Assembly (NCBI RefSeq): GCF_015832195.1
Contig: NC_052018.1
Coordinates: forward strand, 57,349,666-57,413,665
Reading direction: 5' to 3'
DNA from: Motacilla alba alba
Lineage: Eukaryota; Chordata; Aves; Passeriformes; Motacillidae
DNA length: 64,000 nt
Below, in pieces: positions 1 to 32,208 of the stretch. Made by a program: the position numbers and the translations under genes. The notes beneath the pieces are model-generated. The model was given only the letters and a program-made list of their open reading frames with translations, ran no database searches and was not told the DNA's origin. Positions within the stretch are counted from its first letter, which is position 1. Each line of letters starts with the position of its first letter.

Positions 1-7476
<7,476 letters not shown>

Positions 7477-7489
7477 GTTCAACATGAAG

Positions 7490-10400
7490 CTGAAAAACAC
7501 CAGGAAGTATTAAGGAATTAAAAAACCAACCAAGGACGGAAACAATTTTCTTGCAAGTATTTTCATATGCTTATTACCTCATTTGGCATATCAAAGCATA
7601 GAAGCTGAGAAAACACTGGTTACAAAAAAAAAGGCCTAAAATGAATGTCATACACATAAAAAGATAATTGATGTTCTATTAGTAGAAATTAAGCTTTTCA
7701 CGTCACAGCTTTGTTTCTTGTCATGGAGATTCTGTCAAAAAGCCCAGGTAAGATATGCAGATTTAAATGCATTATTACAAGTCACAGTTCCATACTCTCC
7801 TTACACCTCTTTATTCTACTGTAAGATAAATTAATATTTTACTGTGCCTGGCTGTCTGGTATGGTTTTAAAAAAAAAAAAAAACACCAAACAAGCAATAA
7901 AGCAAAGCCTTTCTTTCTACTAATGCATTATGTTTCGTTAATTTTTTTTCACCTTAACATTCTGTGCATGCGAGTTTAAATAGTCTGATTTTGCCTTGTG
8001 GAAAACACTATTCTTCCATTAGCTTGATTTTACAACTCTTCAGTTTTATTTAATGTTTCCTTGAAATGATTATCCACCTTCCATGCCTAGCTTGCACCTT
8101 CCTATCACCTTCATTTTTCCATCTACAAAGAAACCCCCGAAAAACATCAAGGCTGTTTAAGCTATCACTGAAAGGTAAGCAAAAGCCACAATTAAACATT
8201 TAGTGTGCAACCACCCATTTTATTTAACACATTGTTCAAACCACGCTGTTTTTCCCTGTCAGCGGTGCTTGTTTATGGTTTTTTGGAGCAAACATCATAG
8301 ACTGTGACTACTTCCACTTTGCAGCCCTAACAGAATCAGCACTTTTAGATTAGAATGGTACAGAAGTATTATTTATACAAATACAGTATAAGTAGAAGCA
8401 GTAGAAGTAGACTCATTCTTTACAGTGCCATTGTCCATGGAACAGTTACTGTCAGTGTCTTACATGCCCCAGCCTCTTCTTCTCCAAGAAGCTCGTGCAG
8501 TCTGCACTTTTCTTGTCTCTTACACGCCAAGAATTTCCCCACTCTCCTCATAATTTCCTAACCAGGCACAGAAAACATTAAAATCAGCAAAAAAAACACG
8601 CCTGCAAGAGAGTCATCCTGCTCTCATTTTGGTACCTGTACCCAGTGCCAGGAAGAAGCAACTGCAGACAAGCAACTCCAGTTAAGCCCTGGGATGAAGC
8701 ATACTTGATACAGATCAACTATTTAAAGAATGTAAGAGGCACTAAATTCACATGCGCAATAAACAGACTTAAGGCTGAATATATTTCAGGACCAGGTCAG
8801 GGTCGAGATCAGGCACATTACCAGAGGTTTCAGAAGCCACCCTTTGCACACACCTGCCAACCTATGGCTAAAATGTGAGCTCTCCATTGTAAAGAGGGGC
8901 TGCTGAGTACAAATCAAACATTTGAGGGCTTTCGCTCCTTTTCTGTCCCCGTCCCAAGTAGTTTCACACACAGAAACACAGCTCAGGCATTCCCGAGCCA
9001 ACATCTCCTTCTTTATTTGCTTCCTTCCTCTTCCCTCCCCAGCTTCCATTAGAGCAAATAGCCGCTGTCAAAATTATCACTCCAGAACAGCAAAACTCTG
9101 AGAGCAGCAGAGCTGAAGCCGGGCCTCAGAGCCCACACCCATCCCTGCAGAGGGGACCCGCGGGGTGAGCAGGGAACCTGCTATCACAGAACCTACAGGG
9201 TCTAATCTCACTCCAGCCGGACACTCGCCCAGCTGGCCAGGATGGCTACAAGCTGATACAGTTAATGTGACCACCAACTACAAAGATTAACAAATCCCAA
9301 GCTAATTAGGAGACACAGTTTGGCTGGGCAGTTTTGTTGGTTTTAACCTCAGGAGAAAGAGCCTGAAGATGTTTGTCAACGGCTGTATGGATCATCACAC
9401 AGATGTTAACTAAGTTTTCCCTGCTGTATTTAAGAGCGAGCTTTTCCACTCCTGCTCATCCTACCAGATACACCTGTTTGCCTGTCCTGAGAATTCAAAC
9501 CAATGACTAACACTGCTGAAATCACAAGTTGAGCAAGATGCTAATAGGCATTTTAAAAATCAAGTTACCAAAACCAAACTAGACTTTTAAATACAGAGGG
9601 AAGTCATAGGTAACTTTTTTAACAGAATGCTGTAGAGCAATCCAAGCAGAACAGCAACTTTAGGTATACAGAAAAAGAAAAAAATTATAAGAATAGTTTT
9701 CATCTGGAAATGTGAAAATAACTAGAATTAGAAAAAAAAAAAAAAAAACAACACAAAATTAAAGAGGCAGAGTCAGAAACAAATGAAAGCATGGGACCAA
9801 AAGGATAGCACTGCACATAATAAAAGAGTCAAGGACATTTTCAGGTTAGAAAGGGCAGAAAATGTAAGGACAGAAAGCAGAAATGGACATATAAGCAGAA
9901 TAAGCTAGCAACTCATGAGAAGAAAAAAAAAGAAAAAAGAAGGTGCTCACTCAAGCTTATAATGCTATTGGAATCTACCTGTGTCATCAGTGCTATTGAA
10001 AATTCAAGATAATTTGGTTTAAACTAGAAAACAAATTTAATTTGTTGCTTCATCTTGACTCATAAGAGCAAAAGAGCTTGAAGTGGCTTCCAAATACAAG
10101 GCTCCTGAGTACAAGAGAGGCAGAAAAAGCTGCTGGCTCTGCTTATGTCTGGACATGCCATGGCCGCTGCCACAACTTCAGGCAGTGTCAGAGCTGATAC
10201 ACTTAGGAGAGTCCATGGGTCTGCTGCACTTGTAAGTGAAGATGGTAAAGCAGTTCTAAGGGGGAAAAAGAAGAGTTAGAGTACTAATCTGAAAGCAGAC
10301 TGAAGTTTGTGGTAGAAGGTGACAATATACTGGGGCAGCTCGGCAGGGTGGAGGACATGGGAGAGGCATGACTACACACGAATCCAGAGTTAAACCAGAA

Positions 10401-12339
10401 CTGAAGGGATTAAAACTCTCACAAAACTAATCCTGCACTACTTAATAATTTTTGAAGTATTTACAGATACTTAGCAATATCACACATGTTTACAAATACT
10501 TGGTGCTATCATGTAACAGGATGTCAAAGCAGCAGGTCTGTACTTATCAGCCACAACCTTTCCATGAATCATGACCAGTGAAGTTATCTACGTTCCAACA
10601 GCCACTGAAACAGTGAAGAGCTCATAAAGTTTACAGTGAACAGGATATAAGGAAAATAACCTGAGCACTTTGTCTTGCAAGTTTAATTTTTCACTGTGTA
10701 CAAACACACAGACTTCACAACAAGAATAATCGCTCTCCACACCAGCTGTGGGTATATAAGGTTCCCTGAAATTAACCCACCTCTAGTTACAAAATACATT
10801 TTACCATTTGCTCCAAGGACCTAAAATATTTCTAGAGTATAGAACAGCCAAGTCCAGCAAGGGTTGAACTTAACAGAAGTTCAAGATCCCTACAACTCGT
10901 GAGAATGAGGTTTTGGAACTTATTTTTGTTTTTCATTTGAAAGATACCAGCCTAACCATTATCAAGAAACCCTGGGGATACTTAATGTTTTCCATAAAAA
11001 TTTCAAGAAATCATCAGTAGAAATGACTGTAAGTAATTTCTGCTCACAGTCATATGTTAGAATCCAGGAACACTGCATCAACCCCATAACACAAAGAAGT
11101 CCCCTGTACTTAAAAAATAAAATAAGAGATTGACTGATAGAGTGTCAATTACCGTGGTGGACCTGCTGACTGGAAGGCATGAGCCATACATGGAGAATAC
11201 TTTCAAGGAGTTCTTCACTCCAACCTTAATGTCTGGACTAAGCCAGAGCCTGAATTTTGGCAGAGCGCACATGTTTCCATTATTTCAGCCTGCTATACAG
11301 GCTCTGACATCAAAGCAACCCTGTAATATTTGCAAAGTTCTCTTGGCAAGCCAGATGAGAAAAAACCACCCCAAAGTAACAGCTTTCAGGAATCAGTTTT
11401 TACTGGTGACACGATGGCCTGCATCACCTCTGGGCTTCCTTCCACCTTTAATACTCATCTTCATCATAACATCCATGGCATGCAACATTTGGTATCAACA
11501 AGTGACTGCGCTGATGACTTGGGAAGGAGAGCTGCCAGACTTACTGGATACTAAACAAAATGGCTCTCATGCAGTTGCTGTATTTGACAGTAACGGTTAG
11601 CAGAACAACCAGCAGCAGCCACAAACATAAGCACGGCTGGCAGTTTGTGGAAAACAAAAAACATTACAAAAATCAATCACTAGGTAGAGATACATGGGTG
11701 GCATGTAATTTTAGGTCTTCCAGGCTAAGCCCTTCAGAAGGCATTATTCAACAGGCTTCTCCCCACCTCATGGGGGCTGGCAATTTTTTTGACGATCAAT
11801 GTTAAATTAACAAATTTCTCTGGCAGTTTAGAGCGGTCCGCGGCTGAACAGATATCTGAAACTGCTGCCTGCCGCTTCTCTCTCTCTGGAGAGAAAACTT
11901 GCATCATCGCAGATTACTGCACATTAACAAAAAACCCCAAAACAACAATGCAGGTGGAGGGTGAAGGGAGCTTTAGGAAGCAGAGCTCCGTGCCTGGGCC
12001 AGTGCCAGCAGCCCCAGGAGCCCACCCGGGCGGGTTGCGGGGCCGGCAGCGCCGGCCGCACACCTGCGGGCAGCGGCAGCCCCGACGGCGATGCCCCGTG
12101 CGGCGCCCAGCACGTGTGAGCCCCAGCCCTGACACAATGAGCTCCGTGGTCACGCCTATCGCGACAGCAAGCCCCGTGGCCCCTCGCCCTCCGGCCGCGG
12201 GGCAGACCAGCGGGAGCCCGCCGTGCCCGGGAACGCTCGGGGTGGCCCCGCCACGCGGGACGCGGCTATCACCCCCCGTCCCGGGCCCGCCTGTCCGTGC
12301 GGCCCGGCCCGGACCCCCCAGGCCCTCCCGCTCACTTAC
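7490..12339 (-). other. KATNA1 intron 1
   Basis: Intron of about 4.85 kb linking the CpG-island exon 1 to the start-codon exon. I see poly-A runs at 7869-7884, 9730-9748 and 9925-9940. An open frame of 156 codons at 11130-11600 resembles no family and has no splice support. The GC content rises from about 11,950 towards the promoter. Confidence 0.75.
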
Positions 12340-12570
12340 TCCTCTCCGGAGCTCGCACCCGCGGCGGCGGCAGCACCTCACGGCGGCACCAGCCACGACC
12401 CCTTCACTTCTTCCGCCCCCTTCCTCCCGCAGCGGCGCTGGCCCCGCCCCGGCCCTGCCCGCCGCCTCCTCCCGCCACCGCCGCCGCCGGCAATTTTTGA
12501 AGGCAAATCCGGCTGCGTCACTTCCAGCCTGGTGGGACGGGGGAGAAGGTCCGCGCAGCCGGACCGACAG
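11990..12570. promoter_or_regulatory. CpG-island promoter of KATNA1
   Basis: GC- and CpG-dense stretch around KATNA1 exon 1, flanked on both sides by AT-rich DNA. Long open frames across it in several frames are a product of high GC content, not genes. The CRE/AP-1-like TGCGTCA (12514-12520) is the only short motif I would point to. Function as promoter is inferred from position. Confidence 0.75.
12340..12510 (-). other. KATNA1: KATNA1 noncoding exon 1 (5' UTR), 5' end approximate
   Basis: A strong donor on the minus strand, AGAGGA|gtaagtgag, has its exon end at 12340, inside a CpG-rich block at 11990-12560. It lies about 4.85 kb upstream of the acceptor of exon 2. This placement is inferred from the donor, the CpG island and the usual KATNA1 structure. 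The transcription start cannot be read from sequence. TGCGTCA at 12514-12520 next to an ETS-like cttcc could be promoter sites. Confidence 0.6.
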
Positions 12571-12642
12571 GGAGCTGGCGTCTGTTTGAGCGTTATTACT
12601 AAAAGCGAAGAGCTGGTTTGGTTTTAAATGTTAAAGAGTAGC

Positions 12643-12664
12643 GGTAAAAAAAAAAAAAAAAATT
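12643..12664 (-). terminator. Pol III oligo-T terminator for tRNA-Gly
   Basis: On the minus strand a run of more than fifteen T follows the tRNA 3' end by about 28 nt. Four or more T in the non-template strand suffice to stop pol III, so this is a strong terminator. Confidence 0.8.
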
Positions 12665-12689
12665 TAAAAGGCGGCGAGAAAACAGCAGC

Positions 12690-12760
12690 TGCATTGGCCG
12701 GGAATCGAACCCGGGCCTCCCGCGTGGCAGGCGAGAATTCTACCACTGAACCACCAATGC
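12690..12760 (-). tRNA. tRNA-Gly (anticodon GCC)
   Basis: Read on the minus strand this is a 71-nt tRNA. The acceptor stem is GCATTGG/CCAATGC, with discriminator A from position 12690. The A box is TGGTTCAGTGG; the anticodon loop CTGCCAC carries GCC; the B box is GGTTCGATTCC. It matches my memory of the vertebrate tRNA-Gly-GCC sequence, with no mismatch noticed. A run of T on the minus strand (12646-12662 on plus is A-rich) follows about 28 nt downstream and serves as a pol III terminator. It reads in the same direction as KATNA1 and lies just upstream of that gene's CpG promoter, so pol III and pol II start sites sit within about 250-400 bp. Charged tRNA-Gly reads GGC and GGU codons. Confidence 0.97.
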
Positions 12761-15700
12761 TTGCGCAGACATGAGTCTTTGCCTTCATAACTCGAAGGTG
12801 ACAAAGCGAATTTCCCTGCCCCACTGCACCTGTCTGAGATCCTGCCCTGATGGTCGAGGGCGTTCCTTTAGCTATTTCCTTTACTGTAACTCACAAATGT
12901 GAATTTTGCCGAGTGAATAGCAAGCACCCACTTTTATCTACGTATTTTTTATTTGTAACTTGTCCGCACCTCGTCAAGCTTTCATAGATGGTGTTGTTCT
13001 GGGGAAGAAAACGCATCTGAGAGTGCTGAGGAAAACCTGCTGCCGCGCGGCTTCAGACCAGGAAACTGCTTTAAGTGTCCCTGATGCAGCAGGACCTTGT
13101 CACCTGTCTAAATAGACTCAGCTGCTTAGCAACAAATAGGATCTAAAGGTTGGGGACAATGCAGGAGGTTTATGATAGTCCTTCAGGTGAACTCCAAACC
13201 CCCACAGCAGCATGTCATCCTTTAACTAAGTGTATCACATCCATTCTTACTCGTCTTGTTATTCTGTTTCTACCCATTCTTAACTGGCAGTTTTAGTCTA
13301 TCCCTTTAACAAACGTCTACGTTTAAAACAACCATTCCTACATTACTTGAGCTGTAAAGACACAGAAAGCTGCTGATGAGTTTCTCAAATTTTAAGTGTA
13401 TCACATCACTTGGTTGACGAGAGCGGGAGGAATTTCCTTTCTCTCCTTTGCAGGTGGGCTAATGAATAAAGAATGGTGGTGTACTTCCACAACCTGCTCC
13501 CCAAGTGAAGAAAAATTAGGATATAACTCAGTGTCAACAATAACACGTTAGTTTCTGCTTTAGCACTTTGAGATGTACAGGGATTTTCACAAAGAGAAAT
13601 ACAGATGAAAGCCATGATACATTGTCCTCTTAAGGAACAGCTTCACAGTACATAATGTATGCAAAATAAATAATAAAAAATAATAATAGTAATTAATAAG
13701 ATTTACTTATTTTGATGAAAGAGGCAGCAGAGGACATGGAAAGAACACCAACAAATTGAATTCTTGAACATCAACACGTATACTTTTGAGAACAGGTTAC
13801 AAACATGAGGTGACAGCCAAGTACAATAGCATTCCTGCCGTTACACTTGTGCCATTTTATTGTTAAACAGTACAGCTGCTGCAGCATAACGGGACTTGTA
13901 GAAGAGGGATGTGAAGGAGGAGAGAAAAATAAATGCAATTGGGCAACTAATGTTTACATTTCATGTCCGAATAGCCAAAATAAGAATGTGATTTCACTTG
14001 TTATAAAGGTCCAGTGTGGGGTTTTTTATTCCAACAAGTGTTACACTACAGAAACCGATCCTGAGAAAACAGTAGCTGATAATTCAGTTACGCTGCTCAC
14101 GAGAGCTGGAATTCTTTCTCTTATTCCGAAATAACTTTTAAGAAGGTGTCAGTGCAACCACCCACTCACATCCCATCCCCCAGGTCAAACACACATGCTG
14201 TGCGTTCAGTCCGCAGGTGCAAGGAAGCCTACACTGCTCAACTGCTGGGTACTGACAAACTAGACACCTGGCACTCCTGGATGAAGTGGATGGATGCTCC
14301 AGTGAACCTACTGGAAAAGTCAACAAAGATCACATTCTTTTCATATGAACATCAGGAGTCTTGGAGATGATGGTCTAAGCCAGCACTCCATAAGCCCCTA
14401 AGACCAAAATGTGCCAACGGGCATTCAGAGATCACATGGCACACATGTAGTTTGCAGGATTGCAGGAATGCAGAGACCTGGCAAAAGCGGATGCCCAGGT
14501 CATGACTGAGACAAGTAAAGAATACTCAAAAAACTGGTGAATAACTTACTATGGCCATGAGATAATGTGAAATTGTTAAATTTACTAGCTAGTCACAGAA
14601 CAAATGAATGATCCGCTTTGGCAGAATTGTGGGATGGTCTATGTATTTAATAGGAGAATCCAAAAGAACTGACAGTCTTATAATACAAAAAGGACATTAT
14701 ATATACATATACACACAGAGTATGTCTATATATATCTATATAGATATATATAAATCAGTAAACTTGAATAGTGCCTTTATCATGACCATCTTAAGGCATC
14801 CAAAACATTTTACTATGACATTGACCCAATTCATTATCTTTTTTGCTTTGGCTGAAATAAAGCAAACATATTTAAAGGTCTGATCTGAAACAAAAGCCTA
14901 ACAGTATCTTCAGTGACAGCAGCATAATCGAAGAACCCACCCACTGCACTGCCTATCAGCTGAATAATATTAAAAGGAGTCTAAATAAATCATTCCCACT
15001 CACAGTTTTTGCAACAGCGGAAGATACATCAGTCTCAAAGAGACTTTCTAGCCATAAATTCTATAGATTCTATTACAAATTGATGATAGAAAAGATACAG
15101 CAAGAGGGCCTGCCCAAGGACAGAATGCCACTGAATATCAAATAGTATTTACAGTACAAGTTATAGGATTATAGAACATTTTATAAATACAATTAATATG
15201 TATACAAGGGCACATAAAAGAGAAACTTGTTTTTATGCTTCATAAAGTAAAGGTAGCCTGAACTAAAACTTACCGCAGAATTCCACAGCTGCTGGCTAGG
15301 AGCCTCTCTTCTCCACTGCCTGTACAAACCAATCCCCATTGTAGGTCACCAGTGAAACACCCATGTTTTAAGCAGCAACTATGAAGAATCTCAACAGACT
15401 CTGAATCTATGCATGAAACGTCAAGTTTCGAAACATGGGTAAGGCAGAGTATGCTGGAAAGTCGTGACAACATTCATGTGTAACTAACCTTCTCAGAGGA
15501 GAACCTGGACTGTAATGAACTGCACTTTTTGCAAGGAAATACATAATACTGCAGCATATAGGTGGCGAAATTCAAACAAGGAACATTGCAACTTCTAACA
15601 CATTACATTAGAGAATGCCAGAAGCATCTACCAAATTCTCAAGTTGTGAGCACTTCCTGTATTTGTTTAAAAAAGGCAAAAGAGTATTTAGTATTTCAGT

Positions 15701-17788
15701 ACTTACACGTGTCCTTAAAAGAATAAATTATTTCCTTTAATAAAAGAAATTGGTATTTCTTTTTTGACCAATGGTGCCTTTACAGGACACTTATTTATTC
15801 TTTTTTAAAATTATTTTTAAATTGCCTACGATAAGTAATAGTATTAAACAGGAATACACCATAGTATAGTGCAGGCAGAGGAGAGATATACTCAGATGAA
15901 AAGGCAATTTTAAGAGTCAATTTAATGAATTAACATTATTTTCTCTGCACACTTCCAAAAAGGTGAGGGAGGCTTGATTAAATTACCTTTAACCAGCAAT
16001 ATATTATACTTTGCTCCAAGACAAGTAGACCAGTTTTACTGGGATACTTACTATGAAGGAGGATAATCTTTAAAGTTTATTTACATGAAAAGCAATCTTT
16101 TTTACATAATATATAAAATGGAGTAGTTATGCACTGCAGCCATTTTATAATAATTAAGCTAAATGAAATTAATCTTAAAAGCTACACTATTTCAACAGCT
16201 GTGGGAAAGGCAGAACAGGAATTGTTTTATTAAGCTGCAAACTCATTTTCATTATTGTAAGCAACTAACTAACTACTTTGTTTGAGAAAACAACTTCTCA
16301 TAACCATCTTCTAACCATTATAAACACTTCACAGCAGAGGGGTGAACTTCCACAAACATTTTCTTCTGTGACAAAGTACGTTTAAGAAGCTTCCTCACTG
16401 CCAACCTGCTGCAGCTCCCTCAGTTATGTCAATGTAATAAATCATTTTTGGACCACACTAGAAACTGGATCGCTCAAATGACCACACTCACAAGAAAGGA
16501 AACTCCAAATGCTAACCAACAAGCACTTCCTTCAGTGATCCAGTACTTAGGACAGTACTAGAGACAGCTGCACTGGCACAAACAGAGACACTGGCCTGGA
16601 GCACAGAAAGGGAACAAATGGCCATAAGCAAACAAACCAGCTTGGTGAGAAAAGTAAACTGGTAACTGATGTTGGCTGCAAGAACAGCTATGAACACAAA
16701 TTTCATGATGTTTAGAGAGCTGCAATGCCAGTGCAATGGCAAAAATAATAATTTAGGAAAGCAGTAATGCTTACATACATGTTATTAGATTATCCATTGA
16801 AATTCAATTCCAAGGAAGAAGAAATGTTTCAAAAGACATTAAGTTTACTAAAAATAGTGCATCTTTTTCACCACTGTGTTTATTTTAAGAAAGAGAAGGA
16901 TAGTGGCAAAAACCGTAATTCTTTCTGCCTTTCAACACTTAACTTCTGGTCTGGTCTCAGTGAAGCTGCTTAGAGTGATGGTCCCATCCCTGCTCCACAT
17001 AACCTCAACAGGCTCAGTGCCCTCCCACTATGAGACCCTAGGAGACGCCTGAGCATCTACTGCTGGGAATTATGGAAACAGTAATGCAGAAGGCAGCAGG
17101 CACAGCAGTAAGTTCCTAATTCTGTTCTGAACCAGGCTGTGAAAGACAAAGCATTGAAACTGTACTGCCAGCTCAGACAGACCTGTGCACAGCCTCAGTG
17201 CCTGTGTAACCAGGAGCAAACTGTTCCAGCCAAGGCAAATGGGTCTCCACAACAAGTCTCAAAAATCATAATTTATAATCTTTCCCCATTACTATCTCAA
17301 ATTTATCATAAAGATACTACTCTAAAATTTATTTTTCAAACAAAAAATTCCAACTAAAGCAGCACTGTACACACTTTACAGTTTGGTTGTAGTCAGAAAA
17401 TTTAACTAGATTTCAGAAAGTGTTGTTTCTAAGGCTTCTTTTCCTCTTACATCTATAGGAGAACTGATGATAAGAGACAATCAATTGTTCTGAGTGAGCA
17501 GTCCTGCTTTGAGAGTACCAGTCACATGCCACAGTGTTACTAATATCAAATCCAATTACAATTTAATAAAATACTAGTTCTAATGCTTTATCATCTTACA
17601 ATCATACTATAGCCAAGACTGACACTTTCTTGTTTCAAAGCTGAGAACTAGGGCACTCCCCACAGCAGCTGGAAACATTTCACCAGATAGGTGGCTGTTT
17701 TTCCAACACTGTGAATAATAAGGCTAAATACACTGAGAAGTGAGGGTACAGCAGCCTTTTTTTTCTCTTCAGAAATGTATCAGAGAAC
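12761..17788. other. Spacer between tRNA-Gly and LATS1 3' end
   Basis: AT-rich region with no recognisable exon. It may include the far end of a long LATS1 3' UTR, because further minus-strand AATAAA hexamers occur (TTTATT on plus near 13855, 15790 and 16226). A TA/CA-rich microsatellite lies at 14698-14754 and an ATAA-rich stretch at 13660-13700. Open frames up to 95 codons show no family resemblance. Confidence 0.6.
14698..14754. repeat. TA-rich microsatellite
   Basis: Interrupted (TA)n with ACACA inside. It includes 'tatatatctatatagatat', which is largely self-complementary. Confidence 0.8.
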
Positions 17789-18251
17789 TTTATTAGCGTA
17801 AAGTAGGTTTTGTATTTGGTCAATGCATGGAAAAACTGTGATTAAAAATTCCGAGTAAGAGATTTGTTCTCTAAAATTATTCACTATATGTATAAATAGA
17901 TACCAGGCATCTTAGGGAAAAAAAATCACTATTTCCTATTTTGAGTACTTAGAGTACAGAGGACCAAGAACAATATTCAAGTGATTTTTTTTTTTAACCT
18001 AACATCAAATCTCTTCTAAATTAAACAATTAACATCACTGGAATAAATTAATTCTCGACAAGCATTTCCCTGTATTCTAGGGAAACAAAATGTACAGAGA
18101 GGGAAAGTCAAGAAATAATTTTTTTAGCATTTAAAAAGAAGTGTGCATATATTTACACTAGCAATCTTCTTTCAATTCTCTTAAAGGAAGAGACTTTTCA
18201 AAATCTAAAGCTACAGAATTGATTATTTCATTTTTGACCTTTACTGCTCTA
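17789..18251 (-). other. LATS1: LATS1 3' UTR (minimal extent)
   Basis: Follows the TAG stop. The first minus-strand AATAAA is at 17794-17789 (TTTATT on plus). No clear GU-rich element was seen after it, so the real mRNA may continue well past it, to about 13.8 kb. Confidence 0.45.
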
Positions 18252-32049
<13,798 letters not shown>

Positions 32050-32053
<4 letters not shown>

Positions 32054-32061
32054 GAAAACAT
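32050..32061 (-). promoter_or_regulatory. Minimal uORF overlapping the LATS1 start codon
   Basis: On the minus strand the leader reads ATGTTTTCATGAAGAG. The upstream ATG (32061-32059) opens Met-Phe-Ser-stop, and its TGA overlaps the main ATG as ATGA. Both ATGs have T at -3. Such stop-start overlaps can lower or gate translation of the main frame, but here any effect is inferred. Confidence 0.7.
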
Positions 32062-32208
32062 GTATATATGCAACCTCCACCAAGGACTCGCACACACCAG
32101 AATTCAAGGAAGACTGGCTGATGTCAGAACTTGTGAAAGCAGTGGCTCTTCACTGTGAAACCTTGGTTCCTGTAGTGCTGAAGTTTGTCACAATCCAAAA
32201 CTGCTATT

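Noticed and set aside
11130..11600. 156-codon plus-strand frame in KATNA1 intron 1
   Set aside because: No domain, normal intron base composition, and no promoter or splice context. Random open frames of this size are expected in 64 kb.
11789..12589. Long open frames (up to 266 codons) across the KATNA1 CpG island on both strands
   Set aside because: Pro/Arg/Ala-rich composition typical of GC-rich DNA, no family resemblance, overlapping frames on both strands, and they cross the promoter and exon 1.
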